Shown: positions 45,001 to 53,798 of the stretch, piece after piece
How positions within the stretch are numbered: position 1 is the first letter of the stretch
How the letters are laid out: each line of letters opens with the position of its first letter
Source of the DNA: Streptomyces sp. NRRL F-6676
GTDB lineage: Bacteria; Actinomycetota; Actinomycetes; Streptomycetales; Streptomycetaceae
Direction of reading: 5' to 3'
DNA length: 64,000 nt
Assembly: GCF_000725625.1 (NCBI RefSeq)
Contig: NZ_KL647085.1
Span: forward strand, 59,478-123,477
Made by a program: the position numbers and the translations under genes
Notes under the pieces: model-generated
What the model saw: the letters and a program-made list of their open reading frames with translations, nothing else
The model's database searches: none
What the model was told of the DNA's origin: nothing

Positions 45001-47640
45001 GCGGCCGGCGGCCGGCGCCTGGCCGCGTTCGTGGAGACGGCCCGCAAGGACGGCACGCCCGACGCGGACGCCGGCAGCGCCGGTACGCCGACGCCCCGGG
45101 CCCAGGCGCGCGCCGCTGCCGCCGACGCCGTACGGGAAGCCTCCGCGGCCGTCGACGCCGCGCGGCTGACCGCATTCCTGGCCGCCCTCGACGAGGTGGC
45201 CCTCGCGGAGATGACCCGCGTCCTGGACGCCTCCGGGGTGTTCGCCGACGGCGCGTCGCGCACCGCGGAGGAGGTGGGCACGGCGCTCCGTGCCACCCCC
45301 CGCCACCGGCACATCGTGCGGCGCTGGCTGCGTGCGCTGGCGGCACGCGACCGGCTCACCCACCAGGAGTCCGACGATACCTACACCGGGCTCGTCCCCG
45401 TCTCCGCGCCCGACGCGGAGCACTGCTGGCAGCGGACCGCGGAGCTGGAGCACGAGATCGGCTGGAGCACCGAACTGCTCACCGTCATGCGCACCTGCGC
45501 CGAGCGGCTGCCCGGGCTGGTCTGCGGCGACACGGGCATCCGGGAACTGCTCTTCCCCGGTGCGGCGACCGAGGCCGCCGACGCCGCCTACCGCGACAAC
45601 CTCGCCATCCGGCACCTCAACCGCGCGCTGGTCGCCGCGCTGCGCGAGATCGCCGCGGGCCACACCGGCGAGGAGCGGCTGCGTGTCCTGGAGGTGGGCG
45701 GCGGCGTCGGCGGCACCACCGGCGAACTGGTGCCCGTCCTCGCCGAGTACGGCGTCGACTACCTGTTCACGGACCCCTCCGCGTTCTTCCTGAACGAGGC
45801 CCGCGAGCGCTTCGCCGACCACGCATGGGTCCGCTACCAGCGCTTCGACGTCGACGAGGACCCGCGCGCCCAGCACCTGCTGCCCAACACCTTCGACGTG
45901 GTGATCTGCGCCAACACCCTGCACGCCGCCGCCGACGCGGACGCGGCCGTGGGCCGCCTGCGGGAACTGCTCGTCCCCGGCGGACAGCTCGTGTTCGTGG
46001 AGAACACCCGCGACGAGAACCTGCCGCTGCTGATCTCCATGGAGTTCCTGGAGGTCGCGGGCCGGACCTGGACCGACGTGCGCGAGCACACCGGCCAGTC
46101 CTTCCTCACCCACACCCAGTGGCGCGAACTCCTGGACGCGCACGCCGCGTCCGAGGTCACGTCGCTGCCCGCCGCCCAGGACGCGCTGGCCCTGACCGGC
46201 CAGGAGCTCTTCCTCGCCACCGTCAAGGACGACCGGCACCACGTCCCGGCGGGTGAACTGGCCCGCACGGCGGCGACCCGGATCCCGGAGTACATGCTCC
46301 CCTCCGTGTGGCAGGTCGTCGACGCCCTGCCCCGCACGGCCAACGGCAAGACCGACCGCGCCCGCCTGCGGACCTGGCTGCCCCGCGAGAGCGCCCCGGT
46401 CGTCGTGGACGAGAAGCCCAAGGACGACCTGGAGCACAGTCTCGCCGACCTCTGGTCCGAACTCCTCGCCGTCGACGGCGTCACCCGCAACGACGACTTC
46501 TTCGACCTCGGCGGCGACTCGCTCCTCGTCGCCCGCATGGTGGGCCGGCTCCGCGAACGCGTGCCGCAGGCCGCCGACCTGGAGTGGGAGGTCGTACTGC
46601 GCCACATGCTGCGCCGCCCGACGGTCGCCGGTCTCGCCGCGTTCCTGCGCTCCCTGGCCGGCCCCGAGGACGCGCCCGCCGCCGACGCGGTCCGCACGGA
46701 CCCCGTGATCCATCTGCACGGCGCCCGGTCCGACGACGAACCCACGACCGTGCTCGTGCACGCCGGCACCGCGACGATCATGCCCTACCGGGCACTGATC
46801 ACCGAGATCCGGCGCCGCTCACCCGGCCTCGCCGAAGTCGTGGGCGTGGAGGTCCCCGACCTGAGCGGCTTCCTCGCCGCACCGCCGCAGGGACTCATCG
46901 AGCAGATGGCGGCCGACTACGCCCGCGCCCTCACGGCCGACGGCCGCAGCCGCTTCCACGTCGTCGGCTACTGCCTGGGCGGCCTGATCGCCACCGAGGT
47001 GGCCCGCAACCTGGCCGAGTCGGGGGCGGAGGTGGAGAGCCTCACCGTCATCAGCAGCCACAGCCCCCGCTTCCGGCTGGACGACGAACTGCTCGCCGAG
47101 TACTCCTTCGCCGTCATGATGGGCATCGACCCCGCCGACCTCGGCTTCCCGGACGACCAGTACCGGGTGGCCGCCGCGGCCGACGCGGTCCTGGCCGCCA
47201 GCCCCGGTGTCCTGCCCGACGGCGGACTCGCCGCGCTGCCCGAGGAGTTCGCGGACGTCGCCGGACGCTTCCGCGAACTGGCCGACATCCCCCGCGCCAC
47301 CCGCATCGCCCGGATGTGCGAGGCGGTGCCCGCCTCGGCCGGCACCTACGAACCCGACCACATGACACGGCTCTTCCTCGCCTTCCGGCAGAGCGTCTTC
47401 GCCATCACCCGCTACGACGCCGAGCCCTACGCCGGTGACATCACCTTCCTGCGCCACGACGGCGCCTACCCCTTCCCCGGCAGCAAGGACGCCGTCACCA
47501 CCTACTGGGAGGAACTCACTCTGGGCGACCTGGACATCGTCGACATCGGCGGCGACCACTACAGCTGCCTCTCCGTCGAGCACGCGCCCGGCATCCTCAA
47601 GACCCTCGCCGAGCTGACCCAGGGGGCGATCACCCGATGA
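42085..47640 (+). CDS. NRPS 2: docking-Cy-A(MT)-PCP-TE
   Basis: The 1851-residue synthetase begins with a TubC_N-like docking domain (IAELLARYADDGVVLW ... LRTHKEAIL, about residues 1-52). The cyclisation domain follows (Asp200-Asp205-Ser208 in DMLVVDHAS), then adenylation (YTSGSTG at about 686) with the code D-L-Y-N-?-S-L-I-W, cysteine. A SAM methyltransferase domain is inserted late in the A domain (LEVGGGVGG at about 1202), as in PchF. PCP (Ser1479) and thioesterase come last. The thioesterase nucleophile motif reads GYCLGG, so Cys1630 replaces serine; His1825 is in GGDHYSC. It adds and methylates the last ring and releases the chain. Confidence 0.95.
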   Translation: MNIAELLARYADDGVVLWAHDGQLRFRAPQGRLTDTHRAELRTHKEAILRHLEAGEPQLRADPDSRHEPFPLTDIQAAYLIGRTDAYAYGGVGCHAYVELEYPDLDVDHVTTVWRELVQRHDMLRAVIHHDGYQKILADVPDLGIDADDLTGLPPAEAEVEVERTRARLSARETPTDRWPLFGVHVSRTAERAVLHLAFDMLVVDHASLRILLAEFQRRHGGEPLTEAPRITFRDYVLARRVLTETDAYTRDRAYWTERLDTLPPAPELPLAETWEAGVSDPREKAHAADPHESGTFRRLEVLLTAAERDRLTERAARRGLTLSTALLTAYAETVGRWSRAGRFTLNVPTVDRPDLHEDIGRLVGDFTSLELLAVDLDAPAAFAERTRLLGEQLLEDLAHPLFTGSEVLAELSRRAGAPVLMPVVFTSALGSDATSEGVPPEVTYAVTRTPQVWLDCQVMHRGDTLSLSWDIREGALAHGVADAMFEAYTGLVRTLSAEGAAGDAAWDAPAGITLPEDQAVRRNAVNATAGPLPDSLLHEPVLAQARITPEAIAVRTPELTLTYQQLIARATAVAEALTASGLRAGEPVAIWADKGWEQVVAVFGTLMAGGAYLPVDTAQPPARRDTIIADAGVRTVLTQSWLAEIDDLPEGVTAVAVDLLPQISQAAPAASATPRDPDDLAYIIYTSGSTGTPKGVMISHRAALNTVEDVNRRFGVSERDRVLGIAGLGFDLSVYDLFGPLAVGACLVLPAADRRGDPSHWAELVRDFRVTVWNSVPGQLHMLCDWLRSEPPTDDATLRLALISGDWIPVALPDQARELLPGLEVVSLGGATEGSIWSIAHAVDAVDTDRPSIPYGRPLTNQTFAVLDRHLRARPEWVPGELFIGGAGVALGYFGDESRTAERFLSDPATGQRLYRTGDLGRYLPDGTIEFLGREDAQIKIRGYRVELAEVEAAVQAHPEVAAGAVIVDDSAAGGRRLAAFVETARKDGTPDADAGSAGTPTPRAQARAAAADAVREASAAVDAARLTAFLAALDEVALAEMTRVLDASGVFADGASRTAEEVGTALRATPRHRHIVRRWLRALAARDRLTHQESDDTYTGLVPVSAPDAEHCWQRTAELEHEIGWSTELLTVMRTCAERLPGLVCGDTGIRELLFPGAATEAADAAYRDNLAIRHLNRALVAALREIAAGHTGEERLRVLEVGGGVGGTTGELVPVLAEYGVDYLFTDPSAFFLNEARERFADHAWVRYQRFDVDEDPRAQHLLPNTFDVVICANTLHAAADADAAVGRLRELLVPGGQLVFVENTRDENLPLLISMEFLEVAGRTWTDVREHTGQSFLTHTQWRELLDAHAASEVTSLPAAQDALALTGQELFLATVKDDRHHVPAGELARTAATRIPEYMLPSVWQVVDALPRTANGKTDRARLRTWLPRESAPVVVDEKPKDDLEHSLADLWSELLAVDGVTRNDDFFDLGGDSLLVARMVGRLRERVPQAADLEWEVVLRHMLRRPTVAGLAAFLRSLAGPEDAPAADAVRTDPVIHLHGARSDDEPTTVLVHAGTATIMPYRALITEIRRRSPGLAEVVGVEVPDLSGFLAAPPQGLIEQMAADYARALTADGRSRFHVVGYCLGGLIATEVARNLAESGAEVESLTVISSHSPRFRLDDELLAEYSFAVMMGIDPADLGFPDDQYRVAAAADAVLAASPGVLPDGGLAALPEEFADVAGRFRELADIPRATRIARMCEAVPASAGTYEPDHMTRLFLAFRQSVFAITRYDAEPYAGDITFLRHDGAYPFPGSKDAVTTYWEELTLGDLDIVDIGGDHYSCLSVEHAPGILKTLAELTQGAITR

Positions 47641-48809
47641 ACAAGCCTGTGATCGGAGTGCTGGGCGCCTCCGGCGCGGTCGGCCGGGCCGCCGTACGCG
47701 AACTGCGCGCCCTCGGCCACACCGGCCTCCGCCTGGGCGGCCGGACCGCGTCCGCCCTGTGCGCGGTCGCCGATGAGGACCCCGCCGGCCACGACGAGAC
47801 CGTCTGGGCCGACGCCACCGCACCGGACGGCCTGCGCACCTTCACCGAGGGCTGCGACCTCGTCCTCAACTGCGTCGGACCCACCTACCGGCTGCGGGCC
47901 ACCGTGGCCTTCGCGGCACTCGACGCCGGCGCGCACTGCGTCGACGTGGCCGGGGACGACCCCGCCGCCGAGGACCTCGACAAGGGCAGCGACCCGGTCC
48001 GCGACGCCCGCGCGGTCGTCCTGTCCGCGGGCGCCCTGCCCGGCCTGTCCAGCCTCCTGCCCCGCTGGCTCGCGACGCGCGGCGGCCTGGACGGTGCCAC
48101 GGCGCTGACCGCCTACTGCGGCGGCCTGGAGACCTGTTCGCCGACGGTCGCCCACGACCTGATGCTGTCCCTCAGCTCGGGAGGCGCGGACGGCGCGGCC
48201 TACGGGGAGGCCCTCGCCGCCGTCCGCGGCGGCCGGCGCGTCTCGCGCGCCCTGCGCACCGACGAGGACGCCGCGCACGAGGCGTTCCCCGGCCGGGTCG
48301 CCGTACAGCCCTATCTCAGCGGTGAGAGCGAACGCCTCGCCACCGCCCTCGGCCTCGACCGGCTCGACTGGTACAACGTCCACCCCGGCCCTGCCGTACG
48401 CGCGCTGCTGAACCTCCTGCCGGGCCGTCTGGCGGCCGGGGACGACCCGGACGCGCTGGCCGAGCGGCTGATGCTCGCAGCCGACCTCGACCTGGCCGGA
48501 CGCAGGCCCTACTACGTCATGGACTTCGCGCTCTCCGGCACCGCGTCGGGCACGCCCGACACCGCTGGGCTGACCCTGCGCGCGGCCAGCAGCTACCGGC
48601 TCACCGCCGCCGTGGGCGCGCTCGCGGCGGACGCGGTGCTGCGCGGCCGGGTGGGTGCGGGCGTGCACTTCGCGTGTGACGTGCTGGACCCGGACACCGT
48701 GGTGGGGCACCTGCGCTCCCACGGCGTCGCCGACCTCCACCTCACCGGAACGGCCGCCGAGGCCGAGCAGGTCGAGCAGGTCGAGCAGGTCGAGGAGGGT
48801 GTCCTGTGA
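47637..48809 (+). CDS. Saccharopine dehydrogenase-like oxidoreductase
   Basis: The 390-residue protein has an N-terminal Rossmann site (IGVLGASGAVGRAAVREL) and the saccharopine-dehydrogenase-like continuation VLNCVGPTYRLRATVAFAAL, HCVDVAGD and LSAGALPGLSSLLP. Its role in the pathway is not evident, since a dedicated ring reductase follows; it may be a second imine or carbonyl reductase. The C-terminus ends in an EQVEQVEQVEE repeat made by a 9-bp tandem repeat. It is coupled by ATGA to NRPS 2 and by GTGA to the next gene. Confidence 0.8.
   Translation: MNKPVIGVLGASGAVGRAAVRELRALGHTGLRLGGRTASALCAVADEDPAGHDETVWADATAPDGLRTFTEGCDLVLNCVGPTYRLRATVAFAALDAGAHCVDVAGDDPAAEDLDKGSDPVRDARAVVLSAGALPGLSSLLPRWLATRGGLDGATALTAYCGGLETCSPTVAHDLMLSLSSGGADGAAYGEALAAVRGGRRVSRALRTDEDAAHEAFPGRVAVQPYLSGESERLATALGLDRLDWYNVHPGPAVRALLNLLPGRLAAGDDPDALAERLMLAADLDLAGRRPYYVMDFALSGTASGTPDTAGLTLRAASSYRLTAAVGALAADAVLRGRVGAGVHFACDVLDPDTVVGHLRSHGVADLHLTGTAAEAEQVEQVEQVEEGVL
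48765..48791 (+). repeat. Three tandem copies of a 9-bp unit
   Basis: GAGCAGGTC is repeated three times in frame near the 3' end of the saccharopine-dehydrogenase-like gene and encodes EQV each time. It lies just before the ribosome site of the next gene, so slippage would change the tail length without a frameshift. Confidence 0.8.
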
Positions 48810-50854
48810 GCACCGCGACACCCCTGCGTGTCCTGGTCTGCGGCACCAACTTCGGCCGCTTCTACGCCGAGGCGGTGCGCCGGCGCCCCGGGTACACCCT
48901 GGCGGGCATCCTCAGCAGGGGGTCGGCGGCCTCCCGGACGTACACCGAGAGCCTGGGCGTCCCCTACTACACCGATGTCGACGACCTCCCCGCCGACATC
49001 GACGCCGCCTGCGTGGCGGTGAGTTCGTCCATCTCGGGCGGCCAGGGCACCGACCTGGCGCGGGCGCTGATGGACCGGGGCATCCACGTCCTCCAGGAAC
49101 ACCCCGTCCACCTGACCGAGTTGACCGGCAACCTCAAGCACGCCCGCAGCCGCGGCGTCCAGTACCGGCTCAACACCCACTACCCGCACGTGGCTCCGGT
49201 CCGCTCCTTCGTCGAAGCGGCCCGGCGGCTCGTCGCCCGCCAACGCCCTCTGTTCCTGGACGCCGCCACCCCGGTCCACCTGATGCACCCCCTGGTGGAC
49301 ATCCTCGGGCAGGCCATGGGCACCCTGCGTCCCTGGCGTTTCGCGGACCCGGCGCCGCTGCCTGCCGAGATCGGGCCGCAGCCCTTCCGCTCCCTGCACG
49401 GAGTCTTCGCCGGCGCACCCCTCACCCTGCGGGTGCACCACCAGCTCGACCCGTCCGACCGTGACAACCACGCCCTGCACTGGCACCGGATCTCCCTCGG
49501 CACCGAAGGCGGAGTGCTCACCCTCGCCGACACCCACGGTCCCGTGCTGTGGAGCCCCCGCCTGCACATCGGGCGGGACGCCGACCGCCGCTTCGTCCTG
49601 GACGGTCCGGGCACCGGCCGCCTGGGGCTCGGAAGCACGGCCGTGGTCGGCAGCACCGGGTCCTTCCGAACCGTCTTCTCCGACCTGTGGCCGGAAGCGA
49701 TCGGCAGCACGCTCGACGGGCTGCGCGACGCGATCACGCAGGGCGGCGACGTCCTGCGCGCGGGACAGTACGACCTGGCCGTGTGCCGCATCTGGAGCGA
49801 CCTCGCGGCCCGGCTCGGACCCCCCGAGATCGTCCGGCCGGCCACACCCCGGCCCCTCTCGGTGAGCGACGTCTTCCCCGCGCCGGAACGGTTTCCCTAC
49901 GACACCAGTACCTCCCGCCCCGAACCCACCCCGCCGGCCGTCCCCGTGGAAAGGCCACCGGTCCGCCCAGCGGACACCGCCGCGTACTCCCCGTCCGCCG
50001 AGTTCTTCGACCTGGTAGCCGCCGAGCACACCGCGACCGCGAGCGCCCCGGCCGTCGCCGCTCTCCTCGCCGACGCAGACCTGGGCACCGGCCCCGTGGT
50101 GGACATCGGCGCCGGCACCGGTCTGCTGACCGAGGCCGTCGCCCGGGCACGGCCGGACGCGGAGATCATCGCCTGCGAACCGTCCGTCGGCATGCGCGCC
50201 GTACTCACCAGCCGGGTGTTCAGCGACGAGGACCTGCGGCCCCGGGTGACCGTCACCGCGGACGCCGCGCCGGACCTCGACCTGCCCGACCGGATCAGCG
50301 TGGTGCTGCTCTGCGGAGTCCTGGGCCACCTCGACGCCGAGGGGAGGGCCAGGCTGTGGCGGCGGGTGACCCGGCGGCTGGCGCCCGGCGGCCTCGTGAT
50401 CGTCGAGCTCATGCAGTTCGAGGAACCGACGACCCTTCCCGAGACCCGGCTCGCCACCGCCACCGCCGGACGCCACCGCTACGAGTGGTCGTTCGGCGGC
50501 GCACCCGACGAGGCGGAGGACGGCGTGATGCGCCTGCACTCCACATGGCGGGTCTACCGGGACGGAGCCCCGCAGGCGGAACGCGAGGTGCGCGACTCGT
50601 ACCGCTGGGAGCCCTTCGGACTGAAGGACGTGATCGCCGAGTCGGGCATGACCGCGCGCACCCTGCCCACCCGTCCCGGGGCACCCCCGCTGGCCGTCCT
50701 CACCCGGACCCCAGATCCGACCGACGAGGCCGCCGGAGCGCACCTCCCGCACGCGCGGACCGCACCCGACGCCCCGGACACCCCCGCCGGCCCGGCCTCC
50801 CCGGACCGCCCGCGCACCGACACCCCGCTCGTCTCCTCCTCCACCGACGCCTAG
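48806..50854 (+). CDS. Thiazolinyl imide reductase fused to a SAM methyltransferase
   Basis: The 682-residue product has two parts. Residues 1 to about 365 match the Irp3/PchG reductases (LRVLVCGTNFGRFYAEAVRR, GIHVLQEHPVHLTEL, QYRLNTHYPHV), which reduce a thiazoline to a thiazolidine on the NRPS. Residues about 395-665 are a class I methyltransferase (VVDIGAGTGLLTE at about 431, IACEPSVGMRAVLTSRV). That second part is a paralogue of the separate methyltransferase at 53070. A Pro-rich linker and a Pro/Asp-rich tail flank it. Ring reduction exposes the nitrogen that is N-methylated in related siderophores. Confidence 0.9.
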   Translation: MSTATPLRVLVCGTNFGRFYAEAVRRRPGYTLAGILSRGSAASRTYTESLGVPYYTDVDDLPADIDAACVAVSSSISGGQGTDLARALMDRGIHVLQEHPVHLTELTGNLKHARSRGVQYRLNTHYPHVAPVRSFVEAARRLVARQRPLFLDAATPVHLMHPLVDILGQAMGTLRPWRFADPAPLPAEIGPQPFRSLHGVFAGAPLTLRVHHQLDPSDRDNHALHWHRISLGTEGGVLTLADTHGPVLWSPRLHIGRDADRRFVLDGPGTGRLGLGSTAVVGSTGSFRTVFSDLWPEAIGSTLDGLRDAITQGGDVLRAGQYDLAVCRIWSDLAARLGPPEIVRPATPRPLSVSDVFPAPERFPYDTSTSRPEPTPPAVPVERPPVRPADTAAYSPSAEFFDLVAAEHTATASAPAVAALLADADLGTGPVVDIGAGTGLLTEAVARARPDAEIIACEPSVGMRAVLTSRVFSDEDLRPRVTVTADAAPDLDLPDRISVVLLCGVLGHLDAEGRARLWRRVTRRLAPGGLVIVELMQFEEPTTLPETRLATATAGRHRYEWSFGGAPDEAEDGVMRLHSTWRVYRDGAPQAEREVRDSYRWEPFGLKDVIAESGMTARTLPTRPGAPPLAVLTRTPDPTDEAAGAHLPHARTAPDAPDTPAGPASPDRPRTDTPLVSSSTDA

Positions 50855-50861
50855 GACCACC

Positions 50862-52133
50862 ATGAGACCCACCGAGACCTTCGCCCCCGAGACGACCTCC
50901 ACCTCCGACCGGCCCGGCACGGACGCCGGGTCGGACCCCGCAGCCCCGCCCCGGGACTTCCCCATGCAACGCGGCTGCCCCTTCGCCGCGCCCGCGGAGT
51001 ACGACGCGCTGCGCACCCACGACCCCGTCGCCCGCGTGACCCTGCCGACGAAGAAGGAGGCGTGGGTGGTCACCCGCTACGACGACGTACGCGAACTGCT
51101 CTCCGACCCCCGGGTCAGCGCCGACATCCGCCGTCCGGGCTTCCCGGCTCTCGGCGAGGGCGAACAGGAGGCCGGGGCGAGGTTCCGCCCCTTCATCCGC
51201 ACCGACGCCCCCGAACACACCAAGTACCGGCGGATGCTCCTGCCGGTGTTCACCGTGCGCCAGGTGCGGGCGATGCGGCCCGCAGTGCAGGCCCGCGTCG
51301 ACGAGATCCTGGACGGCATGCTCGCCGGCGGCGGACCCGTGGACTTCGTCTCCGTGTACGCCAACGCGGTCTCCACCTCGGTGATCTGCGAACTGCTCGG
51401 CATCCCCCGCGAGAACCTGGAGTTCTTCCGGGACGTCACCCGCGTCTCCGGCTCCCGCACCAGCACCGCCGAACAGGTCTCCGAAGCCCTCGGCGGCCTC
51501 TTCGGACTGCTCGCCGAACTGGTCGGCAAGCGGCGCGAGGAACCCCGCGACGACCTGATCTCCAAGCTCGTCACCGAGCAGCTCGTCCCCGGCCACGTGA
51601 CCATGGACCAGTTGCTGTCCACGCTCGGCATCACCATCAACGCCGGCCGCGAGACCACCACCAGCATGATCGCCCTGAGTACCCTGCTCCTCCTGGACCG
51701 GCCGGAGCTGATGGAGGAACTGCGCAGCGACCCCTCCCTGCTGCCCGCCGCCGTCGACGAACTCCTGCGCGTCCTGTCCGTCGCCGACTCCATCCCGCTG
51801 CGGGTGGCCGCCGAGGACATCGACCTGTCCGGCCGGACGATCCCCGCCGACGACGGCGTCATCGCCCTTCTGGCCGGCGCCAACCACGACCCCGAGCAGT
51901 TCGACGACCCGGAGCGGGTCGACTTCCACCGCACCGACAACCACCACGTCGCCTTCGGCTACGGCGTCCACCAGTGCGTCGGGCAGCACCTGGCCCGGCT
52001 GGAACTGGAGGTCGCCCTGGAGACCCTGATCCGCCGCGTGCCCACCCTCCGCCTCGCGGGAGACCGGGACGACGTCGCCGTCAAGCACGACTCGGCCACC
52101 TTCGGCCTCGAAGAACTGAAGGTCACCTGGTGA
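50862..52133 (+). CDS. Cytochrome P450
   Basis: The 423-residue P450 has the I-helix INAGRETTTS (Arg where His is usual), an ExxR helix in the ELLRVL segment and the heme loop FGYGVHQCVGQHLARLELEV with Cys372. It probably oxidises the assembled product or a carrier-bound intermediate, using the ferredoxin at 28073. It starts 7 bp after the reductase-methyltransferase gene and overlaps the thioesterase gene by GTGA. Confidence 0.95.
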   Translation: MRPTETFAPETTSTSDRPGTDAGSDPAAPPRDFPMQRGCPFAAPAEYDALRTHDPVARVTLPTKKEAWVVTRYDDVRELLSDPRVSADIRRPGFPALGEGEQEAGARFRPFIRTDAPEHTKYRRMLLPVFTVRQVRAMRPAVQARVDEILDGMLAGGGPVDFVSVYANAVSTSVICELLGIPRENLEFFRDVTRVSGSRTSTAEQVSEALGGLFGLLAELVGKRREEPRDDLISKLVTEQLVPGHVTMDQLLSTLGITINAGRETTTSMIALSTLLLLDRPELMEELRSDPSLLPAAVDELLRVLSVADSIPLRVAAEDIDLSGRTIPADDGVIALLAGANHDPEQFDDPERVDFHRTDNHHVAFGYGVHQCVGQHLARLELEVALETLIRRVPTLRLAGDRDDVAVKHDSATFGLEELKVTW

Positions 52134-52999
52134 CCGCGCCCTCCGCGCCCAACACGCCCCTCCGGCACCCGGCGCAGCCCCCGGCACGGCCCTCGGCACG
52201 CGCCGCGCGCGCCGACAGCCCGTGGATCCGGCGGTGGAGCGGCGCCTCCGCACCCCGGTACACCCTGGTCTGCCTGCCGCACGCGGGCGGTAGCGCGGGC
52301 TTCTACCGGCCCTGGGCCGCCCTGACACCCCCCGAGGTCGAACTCCTCGCCATCCAGTACCCGGGCCGCGAGGACCGCTTCGAGGACCCCGAGGCGGCCG
52401 ACATGGCCGAACTGGTGGGTGCGGTGGCGGACGCCGTCGCGCCGCTGCTCGACCGGCCGTACGCCCTCTTCGGGCACAGCATGGGCTCCGCCGTGGCCTG
52501 GGAACTCGCCCACGAGCTGCAACGGCGCCACATCCCCGGACCGCGGCGCCTGTTCGCCTCCGGCCGGGCCGCCCCCGGCACCGCCGTCACCGGGCAACTG
52601 CACCGCCAGGACGACGACACCCTGGGCGCCGAACTGGCCCGGCTGGGCGGCACCAGCCGGGAGGTCCTCGACGATCCCGGACTGCGCTCCCTGATCCTCA
52701 CGGCCGTGCGCCACGACTACCGGATCATCGAGACCTACCGCCCGCCGGAGCGGCCACCGCTGTCCTGCCCCCTGCACGTCCTGACCGGCAGCACGGACCC
52801 GGAACTCGGATCGGAACGCGCCCGTGAACGGGCGGGCGGCTGGGCGGACCTCACCACCGCCCGCACCGAGGTACGCATCTTCCCCGGCGACCACTTCTAT
52901 CTCACCCCGCGCCGCCGCGAGGTCGTCGCCACCGTCCTGCGCAGGCTGGACCCCTCCCTGACCACGGGCGGCGCCCACACCTGGCCGAGCACCCCGTGA
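52130..52999 (+). CDS. Type II thioesterase
   Basis: The 289-residue alpha/beta hydrolase has LVCLPHAGGSAGFYRPWA, the nucleophile Ser117 in FGHSMGSA and His255 in FPGDHFYL. Type II thioesterases clear wrongly loaded carrier domains. The GTG at 52130 overlaps the P450 stop. An N-terminal Pro/Ala-rich stretch of about 35 residues precedes the core. Confidence 0.93.
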   Translation: MTAPSAPNTPLRHPAQPPARPSARAARADSPWIRRWSGASAPRYTLVCLPHAGGSAGFYRPWAALTPPEVELLAIQYPGREDRFEDPEAADMAELVGAVADAVAPLLDRPYALFGHSMGSAVAWELAHELQRRHIPGPRRLFASGRAAPGTAVTGQLHRQDDDTLGAELARLGGTSREVLDDPGLRSLILTAVRHDYRIIETYRPPERPPLSCPLHVLTGSTDPELGSERARERAGGWADLTTARTEVRIFPGDHFYLTPRRREVVATVLRRLDPSLTTGGAHTWPSTP

Positions 53000-53069
53000 G
53001 CCGCCGCACCGCCGCACCCGCACACCAGGCCACTCACACCCACCCGGCCATCCACGCCCGGAGACCAAC

Positions 53070-53798
53070 GTGATCGACTACTACTCGACCTCGGCCGAGT
53101 TCTACGAACTGGTCGCCACCCGGCACACCGCCAGTAGCGGCCCCCCGCTCACCGGCGTCCTGACCAGGCTGGACGTGTCCCACGGACCCGTCCTGGAGAT
53201 CGGAGCCGGTACCGGCCGCGTCACCGAGGTCATCGCCGCCGCGCTGCCGGACGCGGAGATCCTGGCGGCCGAGCCGTCGGCCACGATGCGCGCCATGCTC
53301 ACCTCCCGGGTCGCCCGCGACCCGGACCTGCGCCGCCGCGTGACCGTCGTCGACGGGTCGGCCCAGGACCTCGTCCTGCCCGAACGCCTTTCCGCGGTCG
53401 TCATCTTCGGCGTCGCCGGCCATCTCACCGTCCCCGAACGCGTGACGCTGTGGAAGCGGCTCGCGGACCGCCTGCCCGACGGGGCGCCCATCGTCGTCGA
53501 ACTGATGGGAGTCTCCTCACCCCGCGTCATCCCCCCGGTGATGTCCCTCAGGGAGACCATCGGCAGCCAGACCTACGAGTGGTGGATCGGCGGCGAACCC
53601 ACCGAGGGCGACGGCATGCGCTTCACCACCACCTGGAAGGTCCTGCGCGACGGCCGCACCGTCCGCGAGGTCGCCGACAGCTACGAATGGCACACCTTCG
53701 ACGTCGCCCGGCTGGCCCGCGAGGCCGGCATGACCAGCCGCCGCATCACCGAGGCGGGCGGCAGGCCCATCCCCGAAATCGGAGTACTCGTCAAGTGA
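53070..53798 (+). CDS. SAM-dependent methyltransferase
   Basis: The 242-residue enzyme has the SAM motif LEIGAGTGRVTE at about residue 42 and follows with AAEPSATMRAMLTSRV. The start (YYSTSAEFYELVATRHTA), the SAM region and the end are clearly related to the methyltransferase half of the fusion protein at 48806, so it arose by duplication or the fusion arose from it. It may methylate a second position. The GTG start has GGAG upstream and the stop overlaps the ABC gene (GTGA). Confidence 0.9.
   Translation: MIDYYSTSAEFYELVATRHTASSGPPLTGVLTRLDVSHGPVLEIGAGTGRVTEVIAAALPDAEILAAEPSATMRAMLTSRVARDPDLRRRVTVVDGSAQDLVLPERLSAVVIFGVAGHLTVPERVTLWKRLADRLPDGAPIVVELMGVSSPRVIPPVMSLRETIGSQTYEWWIGGEPTEGDGMRFTTTWKVLRDGRTVREVADSYEWHTFDVARLAREAGMTSRRITEAGGRPIPEIGVLVK

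Noticed and set aside
42067..46761. 1564-codon open frame on the minus strand
   Set aside because: It is the mirror frame of NRPS 2, low in complexity and without a ribosome site.
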